From an uncultured bacterium (GTDB taxonomy: Bacteria > Cyanobacteriota > Vampirovibrionia > Gastranaerophilales > Gastranaerophilaceae): a stretch of 40,425 bases of DNA. Positions 1-5,746 of the stretch are shown here, in pieces. Position numbers and translations under genes: made by a program. A model generated the notes under the pieces. That model worked only from the letters and a program-made list of their open reading frames with translations, had not been told where the DNA came from and searched no databases. The stretch is taken from positions 1 to 40,425 of the forward strand of contig CADBXV010000010.1 in the NCBI GenBank assembly GCA_902798645.1, in the 5' to 3' direction. Numbering within the stretch: the first letter of the stretch is position 1; each line of letters begins with the position of its first letter.

Positions 1-88
1 CGTTCCCATCCCGAACACGGTCGTAAAGACCTACAGAGGCGAAAATACTTGGAGGGCCACCTCCTGGGAAGATAGCACGCTGCCAACA
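1..88 (+). rRNA. rrf: 5S ribosomal RNA, 3' part (cut by window edge)
   Basis: The first ~88 bases match the 3' three-quarters of a bacterial 5S rRNA: 'CGTTCCCATCCCGAACACGG', the loop with 'TACTTGGAGGG', and the closing 'CTCCTGGGA' and 'GCTGCCA' segments. The 5' strand of the closing helix lies outside the window. A rho-independent terminator follows within 20 bases, so this is probably the end of a complete rRNA operon. The exact 3' end is uncertain by a few bases. Confidence 0.93.
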
Positions 89-105
89 TCTATTTTAAAA
101 GAAAA

Positions 106-137
106 AGAAATCGGTTGGACAATCGGTTTCTTTTTTT
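106..137 (+). terminator. rRNA operon terminator
   Basis: An 11-bp stem (106-116 with 121-131, two G-U pairs) closes a GGAC loop and is followed by a run of T. It sits about 18 bases after the 5S end, where an rrn terminator is expected. Confidence 0.85.
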
Positions 138-138
138 G

Positions 139-560
139 TTGTCTTGGATTATTTGCAGTTCACAACCTTTGCACTTCGTTTATGTTTTTCTTACGAAAAA
201 CAGCACTTCGCCAGGTTGTTCACAGGGACGAGTTTCGCTTGCGCTCACTCTTGCAAAAATCCGCAAACCACCCTTCCTCTCAGGAAAACGTGACATTTGT
301 CTTGACCTGTTCGCATTAAACGTGTCTACGCAAAAAGACTTGAATAAAATTATTGTTTTCAAGTCTTTTAGGCTTCGCACTCTGCTCACAGGTCGCTAGT
401 CACCTTTTCCTTCGGCAGAGTCATCCCGTTCTTGGATTTCGCTCCACACTTCGCAGTCGTTCACTTCATTTTTGCTAACGCAAAAAGTTTCGTTCACTTA
501 GCTCCGTGCTACTTCGGCATTCCGTTTGCTTACGCTCACTTCAGCCTACGCAAAATCCGC
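139..560. other. Non-coding repeat-rich stretch after rRNA operon
   Basis: No credible gene is seen. The stretch is rich in 'TTCGCT', 'GCTCACT' and 'ACGCAAAA' words and has a higher GC content than the genes around it. Open frames on both strands (115-399, 180-389) lack a ribosome binding site and any recognisable protein. It contains the inverted-repeat unit at 276-426 and ends where a 5S-like sequence resumes at about 561. It reads as accumulated repeat insertions. Confidence 0.6.
276..426. repeat. Modular inverted repeat, long form
   Basis: The outer arms are 'AGGAAAACGTGAC' (282-294) and 'GTCACCTTTTCCT' (399-411), inverted with one mismatch. They are framed by 'CCTCTC' on the left and 'TTCGGCAGAGTCATCC' on the right. 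A second perfect 12-bp hairpin (333-344 with 358-369) lies inside. The same frame recurs at 2894-2939 with a different, much shorter interior, so the frame is conserved while the core changes. Confidence 0.7.
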
Positions 561-633
561 AACACGGTCGTAAAGACCTAAAGAGGTGAAAATACTTGGA
601 GGACCACCCCCTGGGAAGATAGCACGTTGCCAG
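561..633 (+). pseudogene. 5S rRNA fragment, copy 2 (3' part only)
   Basis: These bases match positions 15-87 of the first 5S with about six substitutions, including 'CTACAG' to 'CTAAAG' and 'GGGCC' to 'GGACC'. The 5' part is missing and replaced by unrelated repeat DNA, so it cannot fold as 5S rRNA. It keeps its own terminator immediately downstream. It is best read as a remnant of another rRNA operon end or a partial duplication. Confidence 0.85.
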
Positions 634-647
634 CACTTAATTTAAAG

Positions 648-687
648 AAAAAATAGGATTAAGACGGATGTCTAATCCTATTTTTTT
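648..687 (+). terminator. Terminator after 5S fragment 2
   Basis: The stem 'TAGGATTA' (654-661) pairs with 'TAATCCTA' (673-680), extended by A/T pairs and followed by TTTTTTT. The spacer before it ('ATTTAAAGAAAAAA') resembles the one before the third terminator, but the hairpin sequence differs from both neighbours. Confidence 0.85.
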
Positions 688-850
688 ATAAACAAGTGAG
701 TCAAATAGCTATTTATGTAGGTGATAAATGTTATATTTCGGTATGCCCTCGCGATAGACGGAACCGCTCGCACTCCCGCTGAAAACTCAACGTTTCCGTC
801 GTGTCGTGCGTTGCCTTTCGTGACATGGTCACTCATTCCTTTGCTCGGGC

Positions 851-909
851 TAGCCAGCACTATATTTAAAGAAAAAAGTGATTGTTTTGGATAAAATAAT
901 CACTTTTTT
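851..909 (+). terminator. Minimal 5S 3'-end remnant with terminator
   Basis: 'TAGCCAGCACTATATTTAAAG' around 851-871 resembles the end of copy 2 ('TTGCCAGCACTTAATTTAAAG'). It is followed by an 11-bp hairpin (873-883 with 898-908) and a T-run. Only about 10 bases of 5S sequence remain. The terminator call is firm; descent from a 5S copy rests on this short match. The stretch 688-850 before it holds no recognisable gene. Confidence 0.65.
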
Positions 910-967
910 ATGGAAAATGGAAAGTTTAAAATTATTATTGTCAGACAGGTGTGCCCAATATTATAAT

Positions 968-1171
968 TTATTTACTACTAATAGCCATGCCAATAGAAAT
1001 CACAACAAGCACAATAAACCATACTCCGCATAGTATATTTCTTATTGTGAATGCATATTGGTCTAATAAAGGGATATGTGCCAAAAAGCCTGCACAAACC
1101 CATTGAATTGCAAATGCCCCAACTGCATACATAATAGCAAATGCACCTAATCCTGTTAAAAAATCATTCAT
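968..1171 (-). CDS. Small two-helix membrane protein of the accessory module
   Basis: A 67-residue protein of unknown function with two hydrophobic segments (about residues 5-30 and 43-63), so probably an inner-membrane protein with short loops. The start is well supported by an AGGAG-type ribosome binding site 8 bases upstream. Its start overlaps the end of the upstream gene by 8 bases, so the two are translationally coupled. It is the last gene of a three-gene unit read toward the 5S remnants. No family was recognised. Its size would suit an ion-channel-like or holin-like protein, but nothing specific supports either. Confidence 0.7.
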   Translation of the reverse strand: MNDFLTGLGAFAIMYAVGAFAIQWVCAGFLAHIPLLDQYAFTIRNILCGVWFIVLVVISIGMAISSK

Positions 1172-1745
1172 TGCTTTCTCCTTTCTGATTATTGTTTATC
1201 AAATTATCTGTATTATTAATATCCTCTTGAATGAGATTCTCTTTGAACATAATTGACTGATTACTTTTTTTGTCTTTTCGTTTCTCCAATTTTTTCAATT
1301 CTTTTTTTAATTTTTTTTCTTTTTTCTCTTTTTGTTTAAGTTCTTCTTTTTTTAGCTTTTTTTCTTGTTTTAATTGTTTATTTTTTAACCTTTCCTCTTT
1401 TCGCTTTTCTTTTTCTAATTCTTTTAAATTTGAAGGCAAATAAGAATTATAATCTGTGTAAATCTCATTATGCGTATTATATGAATGATATTTATAAATA
1501 TCTGAAGAATCATTAATATCATTATCCGTTTTACTTGTTTTATTATTTATTTTTTCAATTTTTTGTATTTTTTTATTATTTTTATGCGAATTAAAATGCC
1601 ACTTTGGATAAATATATATTTTATAAATAAAATTAAAAGATATTATAATAACACAAATTGCTGTGCAAATAGAGATAAAATATTCCCAATTATTTGTTGA
1701 CCCAGTTTTCCAATTATTTTTTGTTTCTCTAAATTCACGACTCAT
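1164..1745 (-). CDS. Single-pass membrane protein with Lys/Glu coiled coil
   Basis: A 193-residue protein of unknown function. A short polar N-terminus is followed by one membrane helix (about residues 22-45). After it come an Asn-rich linker and a strongly charged Lys/Glu region (about 110-165) that should form a long coiled coil, then a low-complexity tail. The start has an AGAGGA ribosome binding site and overlaps the upstream stop (TAATG). Composition is extremely AT-driven (Lys, Asn, Ile), more so than in the housekeeping genes, which fits recent acquisition. It may be a membrane-tethered scaffold for its two partners, but this is only inference from operon structure. Confidence 0.7.
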   Translation of the reverse strand: MSREFRETKNNWKTGSTNNWEYFISICTAICVIIISFNFIYKIYIYPKWHFNSHKNNKKIQKIEKINNKTSKTDNDINDSSDIYKYHSYNTHNEIYTDYNSYLPSNLKELEKEKRKEERLKNKQLKQEKKLKKEELKQKEKKEKKLKKELKKLEKRKDKKSNQSIMFKENLIQEDINNTDNLINNNQKGESNE

Positions 1746-2278
1746 TAATATCCTCTTCTTCTTCGCATTATTTCTTCGTAAGCATTTATTCTAGCCTTTT
1801 CTTCTGCTTTTCTATGTTCTTCTGCCGCCTTTCGTATTCTTGCTTCTTCTGTTAAATCACCTTGCCAATTTTCTTCTTTCCAATATAAATTAGATTCTTC
1901 GTATGAACAGTAATAACAAAATATCGTTTCAAGATATTCTACTTCTTGTTCATGCCAGTAATAATCACCTTTGATATATTGTCTGTAATTTCTTGTCTTA
2001 CCAGTTTTACATATACTATTACCAATGCCTCTATTTTCTAAACATATTGGGCATACTCTAGTAACTCTTATCCTTCTGGATAAAATAGCAACAAGAACTA
2101 ACGAGAAAAAATACGCAACCATCAACCAAATATTTAAATCCTTAACATTATTGGTAAATACAGTTATTACAACAATGTATAGAACATATAAATATATAAA
2201 ATCGAGTAATAAAGAAGTTATATTTCTCAAAATTATATTTGACATATAATATTTGCAAAATTTTTTCAAATACTTCAT
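1745..2278 (-). CDS. Membrane protein with Cys-cluster (zinc-ribbon-like) domain
   Basis: A 177-residue protein if it starts at 2278. Two membrane helices (about 22-43 and 50-67) are followed by a cytosolic Cys cluster: C76-x2-C79, C90, then C121-x2-C124, likely a metal-binding ribbon. The C-terminus is Arg/Glu-rich and helical. An upstream ATG at 2335 is in frame, but it lacks a ribosome binding site and would overlap the direct repeats in the promoter; 2278 has a weak GGGA and is preferred. It is the first gene of the three-gene unit and is divergent from the XRE regulator. Function is unknown; no enzyme motif is visible. Confidence 0.65.
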   Translation of the reverse strand: MKYLKKFCKYYMSNIILRNITSLLLDFIYLYVLYIVVITVFTNNVKDLNIWLMVAYFFSLVLVAILSRRIRVTRVCPICLENRGIGNSICKTGKTRNYRQYIKGDYYWHEQEVEYLETIFCYYCSYEESNLYWKEENWQGDLTEEARIRKAAEEHRKAEEKARINAYEEIMRRRRGY

Positions 2279-2329
2279 TCTTAATCCCACAATTTTATGC
2301 ACTATATTACTATATTTTAATAATAAAAA

Positions 2330-2398
2330 TAGCATATTAGTATAACTATATTAGCATATTAGTTAATATTTTACAATAAAATTAGTATATTAGTCAGT
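2330..2398. promoter_or_regulatory. Three direct repeats in divergent promoter (candidate operator)
   Basis: Three near-identical copies of 'TAGCATATTAGT' start at about 2330, 2352 and 2383 (the third reads 'TAGTATATTAGT'). Spacings of 22 and 31 bases are close to two and three helical turns, so a bound protein would sit on one face. They lie between the XRE gene and the divergent membrane operon, which is the usual place for autoregulation by such a repressor. That the XRE protein binds here is inference. Confidence 0.65.
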
Positions 2399-2443
2399 TA
2401 AATATTTTAAGGGGGTATTTTAAAATGATTTTGAGGTAAATTT

Positions 2444-2764
2444 ATGAGTTCATTAAAAGAAAAACTTGGAGCAAGAATACAAGAAATAAGAAAGAGTAAA
2501 AAAATTACACAAGAAAAACTTGCTGAAATGATTGACATTGACATCCCCAATATTAGTAATATTGAACGAGGTAAAAGATTTGTATCCTCGAATACTTTAG
2601 AAAAGATTATTTATGCTTTAAATGTTGAGCCACAAGACTTGTTTGATTTTGGTCATAAAAAATCAAGAGAAGAACTCATAACCTTAATTAATCAAATAAT
2701 TAAAAATTCAACAGATAAAGACCTTGAATACTATTATCGTATGATGAAATTATATAATGAATAG
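2444..2764 (+). CDS. XRE-family helix-turn-helix regulator
   Basis: A 106-residue DNA-binding protein. Residues 8-65 form a Cro/C1-type HTH: 'GARIQEIRKSKKITQEKLAE' is followed by the recognition region 'DIPNISNIERGKR' and 'LEKIIYALNVEPQDLF'. The C-terminal 35 residues are a short helical tail, too small for a peptidase or ligand domain. It is divergent from the three-gene membrane operon and separated from it by three direct repeats, so it probably represses itself and that operon. Regulators of this size commonly accompany toxin-antitoxin, phage or defence modules. No partner toxin was recognised. Confidence 0.88.
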   Translation: MSSLKEKLGARIQEIRKSKKITQEKLAEMIDIDIPNISNIERGKRFVSSNTLEKIIYALNVEPQDLFDFGHKKSREELITLINQIIKNSTDKDLEYYYRMMKLYNE

Positions 2765-2770
2765 CAGATG

Positions 2771-2804
2771 TAGTCTATTTGTTTGACTATTAATAGACTT
2801 TGTT
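2771..2804 (+). terminator. Terminator after the XRE gene
   Basis: A perfect 8-bp stem 'AGTCTATT' / 'AATAGACT' (2772-2779 with 2791-2798), with a 11-base loop, is followed by TTGTTT. It lies directly after the stop codon of the regulator. Confidence 0.6.
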
Positions 2805-2893
2805 TGTGTAAGTAGTATTATATTTAAAGAGAAACAAAGATTTTGTATTAAAGTCAAATTACAAAAGTATTTTATGAGTAAAGGAAAACTCCC

Positions 2894-2939
2894 CCTCTCA
2901 GGAAACAATACTTAATTGTTTCCTTCGGCAGAGTCATCC
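2894..2939. repeat. Modular inverted repeat, short form
   Basis: This is the same frame as the unit at 276-426 ('CCTCTCAGGAAA' left, 'TTTCCTTCGGCAGAGTCATC' right), but the interior is a simple 9-bp hairpin 'GGAAACAAT' / 'ATTGTTTCC'. It abuts the broken 5S copy that starts at 2944. Confidence 0.7.
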
Positions 2940-2943
2940 AGAT

Positions 2944-3157
2944 CACGGTCGTAAAGACCTACAGAGGTGAAAGCTTGGTTGCTCGCGTTGAACGTGTCTT
3001 CGGATTTTGCAAAAAGAACTTACGTTCTTTTAACAAAAGTCCTCCGCACTCCGCTCGCAATCCGCAATACTTGGAGGACCAGGGGTAAATATATAGGTTG
3101 GTAGGTTAAACTACAAACTTGTAAGTTGTCTATGTGCGTAGCACCTGGGAAGATAGC
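2944..3157 (+). pseudogene. 5S rRNA fragment, copy 3, split by two insertions
   Basis: Three colinear pieces of 5S sequence survive: 2944-2972 (from 'CACGGTCGTAAAG' to 'GAGGTGAAA'), 3066-3081 ('AATACTTGGAGGACCA') and 3144-3157 ('CCTGGGAAGATAGC'). They are separated by insertions of about 93 and 62 bases. Joined, they closely follow copy 2 (including its 'GGACCA' variant). The first insert carries a perfect hairpin 'AAAAGAAC' / 'GTTCTTTT' and is framed by sequence like that around 318-395. The RNA cannot be functional. Confidence 0.8.
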
Positions 3158-3160
3158 TTA

Positions 3161-3197
3161 AAAGACAATTGCTTAGGATTAACAGTTGGTCGTTTTT
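3161..3197 (+). terminator. Possible terminator after 5S copy 3
   Basis: An imperfect hairpin ('AAAAGACAATTG' against 'CAGTTGGTCGTTTT', two bulges) is followed by T residues. It occupies the same position relative to the 5S remnant as the terminators at 106, 648 and 873. Confidence 0.5.
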
Positions 3198-3362
3198 TAG
3201 TGGAAAGTGGAAAGTTGAAAATGGTAAATAGAAAATTATTAAGAAATGTTACTATATGTTAAGCAAAAATAAAAATCTTTACAATCGACTAAAAACCAGT
3301 CATAATGCCGAATAGAATAGAAAAATATACATAAGAGAAAAATACAAGTATAAAAAGGAGAA

Positions 3363-3452
3363 AGTAGTATGTAGCGTGCACTTTAGTGCACGAAATTTTA
3401 AAAGCTTGTTGAATTATATTTTAAGTTCGTGCATTAAAATGCACACTACTAT
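3363..3452. repeat. REPIN-like imperfect inverted repeat
   Basis: Two inverted arms, 3363-3394 and 3426-3450, each contain an inner palindrome: 'GTGCACTTTAGTGCAC' left and 'GTGCATTAAAATGCAC' right. The arms match except for a 7-base insertion and two substitutions, and the substitutions preserve each inner stem. The left arm starts within an ideal ribosome binding site (AAGGAG, 3355-3360) plus ATG at 3369 that is followed at once by TAG. The architecture (two palindromes facing each other) is that of REPINs. Confidence 0.7.
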
Positions 3453-3591
3453 CTTTATAGTGTTGCGATCGCTTCTTGAATGTAGGGATATTTTTTTATT
3501 AAGTATTGTAAATATTTTTAATAAAATAGCAAAAATTAAATTTAGATGGTTTATATTCAATAACAAGTATTTCTCTATAAAGGACAAAAGT

Positions 3592-4044
3592 ATGAATATG
3601 AACAGTGTTACAAATGTTACAAACAGTATTAATTTTAACGGCGGAAGATCTTATATTAGAAAAGTTTATAATAATAAAACTAAAACAATGCAAGATGTTC
3701 TTGAGTTAAGAAAAACTAAAAATGTAAAACCTTTTGAATATACTTATGACAAGCTTATCAAGTCTTGTGAAATACTGAACAAAAACGCTGCAGCAGAAAA
3801 AAGGGCAAAAAATTTCTTTTCTGCGCTTAATATTGCTATAAAAAAACAAGAAATTGAAAAAAAGACATTTAATAATTTTCTTGCTGTGAGAGATAAATAT
3901 ATTTATAATCAAATAATTAAAAGATGTTTTAGCGATATAGATAATGCTGTTTTAAATAATGAACAGCAAAGTAAAATCGATGAGTTGGTAAATATTTTAG
4001 AAATGTTTACAAAAAAATACAGCCATTATGACAAACTATCTTAG
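3592..4044 (+). CDS. Unknown 150-residue helical protein
   Basis: The preferred start is ATG 3592 with AAGGA 7 bases upstream. A longer reading from GTG 3376 would run through a palindromic repeat and is rejected. The N-terminus ('MNMNSVTNV' then 'INFNGG') resembles the short polar leader plus 'FKG/FNG' seen in other small proteins here. The rest is Lys/Asn-rich and predicted helical, without a signal peptide or membrane segment. It precedes fliJ by about 100 bases on the same strand, so it could be co-transcribed with flagellar genes. No family was recognised. Confidence 0.6.
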   Translation: MNMNSVTNVTNSINFNGGRSYIRKVYNNKTKTMQDVLELRKTKNVKPFEYTYDKLIKSCEILNKNAAAEKRAKNFFSALNIAIKKQEIEKKTFNNFLAVRDKYIYNQIIKRCFSDIDNAVLNNEQQSKIDELVNILEMFTKKYSHYDKLS

Positions 4045-4150
4045 GTTTTTAACTTTTAAAATTTGACTTATTAAAATCTGTAATTAATCATCTAAATAGA
4101 TGTATTAAAAAAAATATACATGTCACATAATTATAATGTGAGAATATATT

Positions 4151-4636
4151 ATGCCCTTTAGATACAGATTAGAAAGTATACTAAAAGTTCGTATACGTAA
4201 GAAAGAAGCACAACTAATTGTAGTGCAGAAAGCACAGCAGGCTGTTTTCGAAGCAGAAGAACGAATAAGACAAAATGAAGCAGAGATACAGCAAACTATC
4301 CAAAATAAAAAAACGGCTGATTTCAGAATGATGGAATATTATGATAATTATCTTCATCATTTATGGGACAAAGCAGAAGTTTTAGAGCAGGAAAGACTCC
4401 GTGTCCAAGAGGTACTGGATGAAGAAACAAGAAAACTGGTAAAATGCGAGCAGGAAGTAAAGGTAGTAGAAAAACACAAAGAAAAGCAACGTGAGGCATA
4501 TTTAGAAGAAGAAAAAAAACAAGAATTAAAGCAATTTTCAGAAATCGGTGTTCAAAGATTTTTCATTCATTCAAGAGAAGAAGCTGAAGAGCAAGAATTA
4601 TTAAATCAATTACAAAATACAGAACAGGAAATTTAA
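4151..4636 (+). CDS. fliJ: Flagellar protein FliJ
   Basis: A 161-residue, almost fully helical protein. It starts with the FliJ signature 'FRYRLESILKVRIRKKEAQL' followed by long Glu/Gln/Lys coiled coils. FliJ is the stalk-like chaperone of the flagellar type III export apparatus that works with the FliI ATPase. The length is close to the family's ~145-150. No strong ribosome binding site precedes the ATG. It sits 3 bases before fliK, a conserved order; fliI is not in the window. Coiled-coil proteins are easily confused, but the N-terminal motif and the neighbour make FliJ likely. Confidence 0.8.
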   Translation: MPFRYRLESILKVRIRKKEAQLIVVQKAQQAVFEAEERIRQNEAEIQQTIQNKKTADFRMMEYYDNYLHHLWDKAEVLEQERLRVQEVLDEETRKLVKCEQEVKVVEKHKEKQREAYLEEEKKQELKQFSEIGVQRFFIHSREEAEEQELLNQLQNTEQEI

Positions 4637-4639
4637 ACC

Positions 4640-5746
4640 ATGGATATTTCAAAATCAAATACTGTCAACATGAATCAAGCGGATAATTTAGTACAGTCAA
4701 AAACGAATAATGGAGCAAAAAATTCGGATGTAAAATTTTCTGATGAATTAAAGTCAGTTAAGGAAGAAAATTCTAAAAAAACTTCTGATGTAAAACAAGA
4801 GAGTTCAGAAAATCCTAAAGTTAAAGCAGAAAATCAAAATGGCTCAAAGATAGAAAATGAAGTAAATGATGGAAAAGAAAAAAATTTGACTAATGCAATA
4901 GACGGTCTAAATGATGTTTTTGATGAGATAAATAAGCTAAATCAAAAAGATGAAATATTGCAAAGCGGTATAAAGCAAAAGCTTATAAATGACGATAAAA
5001 AAAGAGAACAAGAGGATTTAGGTTTGATAGATAATAATATAAATATTCAAGAGCAACCTGATAAATTCAATGCGCAAATTAAATTCAATGCGCAAATGGG
5101 TGCAAATATGAGTTTTAACAGTAACGGACAGCCATTTGCAGAATTTGTAAATCAAACCAACGGACAAAATAAATTAAATTCTTCCGCAAAGGATTTGGCA
5201 GAAGAAAAAGCAATAATGTCCACAATGGAAGAAAATATTGCAATAGCAAATAAAAATATTGCAATGGCAAAAACAAAAACAGTTGAAAATGAGCATGGCA
5301 TTCATAAAATAGATAAAAAATCTAACCTTGTAGTAGACACTATTGTTAGTTATGACAGTATAATAATGGATAAATCCGATGTAGAATTTTTTACAAATCT
5401 CGTAGAGAACGGTTTTGTTGATATTAAAGATGTTACAGGTGCGGAAAAATCTGCAAAAGTGTCTAAAACATTAGCTGATATGCTATTAAAAGCTATGAAT
5501 GATAACAAACCTGTAAGAATAGATTTTGACAATAATATTTCTGTCATTATAAAAATAGATAGAGCAGGAAAAATCTCAGCAGATTTTCTTCCGAGTTCAC
5601 AAGTCGCAGAAGCTTATTTAAAAGAAAACTTACCGCTTTTGAGGCAAAGATTTGATGACAATAATATTGACTATAATGAACTAAATCAAAGACAAAGAAA
5701 ACAAGATACCCAAGATAACAGAAAGAAGGGCCGCAAAGATGAATGA
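4640..5746 (+). CDS. fliK: Flagellar hook-length control protein FliK-like
   Basis: A 368-residue protein with a long low-complexity, Asn/Lys/Glu-rich N-terminal two-thirds and a compact C-terminal domain (about 265-350). There 'PVRIDFDNNISVIIKI', 'GKISADFLPSS' and 'LKENLPLLRQRFDDNNIDYN' follow the layout of the FliK C-terminal Flg_hook domain. FliK measures the hook and switches export specificity. The start has AGGAA in the end of fliJ. The stop overlaps the next gene by 8 bases. The N-terminal part is poorly conserved in FliK generally, so the call rests on the C-terminus and operon position. Confidence 0.75.
   Translation: MDISKSNTVNMNQADNLVQSKTNNGAKNSDVKFSDELKSVKEENSKKTSDVKQESSENPKVKAENQNGSKIENEVNDGKEKNLTNAIDGLNDVFDEINKLNQKDEILQSGIKQKLINDDKKREQEDLGLIDNNINIQEQPDKFNAQIKFNAQMGANMSFNSNGQPFAEFVNQTNGQNKLNSSAKDLAEEKAIMSTMEENIAIANKNIAMAKTKTVENEHGIHKIDKKSNLVVDTIVSYDSIIMDKSDVEFFTNLVENGFVDIKDVTGAEKSAKVSKTLADMLLKAMNDNKPVRIDFDNNISVIIKIDRAGKISADFLPSSQVAEAYLKENLPLLRQRFDDNNIDYNELNQRQRKQDTQDNRKKGRKDE

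Larger units (their letters stand above)
2805..3591. other. Gene-free stretch: repeats, broken 5S, inverted element
   Basis: No gene is supported. Contents in order: 'AGTATTATATTTAAAGAGAAA' near 2812, resembling the spacer before the rrn-type terminators; the short modular repeat (2894-2939); the interrupted 5S copy (2944-3157) and its terminator; a purine-rich repeat 'GTGGAAAGTGGAAAGTTG' (3199-3216); and the REPIN-like element (3363-3452). An open frame from a GTG at 3376 runs through the element into the gene at 3592, but its first 72 codons look non-coding. Confidence 0.6.

Noticed and set aside
115..399. Open frames on both strands (115-399 and 180-389) after the 5S rRNA
   Set aside because: They lie in hairpin-rich repeat DNA, have no ribosome binding site, and their sequences follow the inverted repeats rather than any protein pattern.
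678..860. Minus-strand open frame of 60 codons
   Set aside because: It runs into a terminator T-run, has no ribosome binding site and overlaps repeat DNA.
2279..2335. Longer start for the Cys-cluster membrane protein
   Set aside because: The upstream ATG at 2335 has no ribosome binding site and overlaps the promoter direct repeats.
276..3160. CRISPR array suggested by repeated short words
   Set aside because: The repeats are not evenly spaced, differ in length and are hairpin-based; no spacer pattern or cas gene is present.
1..3200. Integrative element with recombinase targeting the 5S gene
   Set aside because: The repeated 5S 3' ends would fit integration scars, but no integrase, transposase or clear attachment-site core was found, so only the scars are reported.
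3287..3312. Second FliA-type promoter (TAAAAACC ... GCCGAATA) before the gene at 3592
   Set aside because: The spacing is two bases too short, the -10 half is imperfect, and a repeat of about 90 bases separates it from the gene.
3376..3591. N-terminal extension of the gene at 3592, from a GTG
   Set aside because: The GTG lies in the palindromic arm of a repeat, and the 72 extra codons are non-protein-like. ATG 3592 has a proper ribosome binding site.
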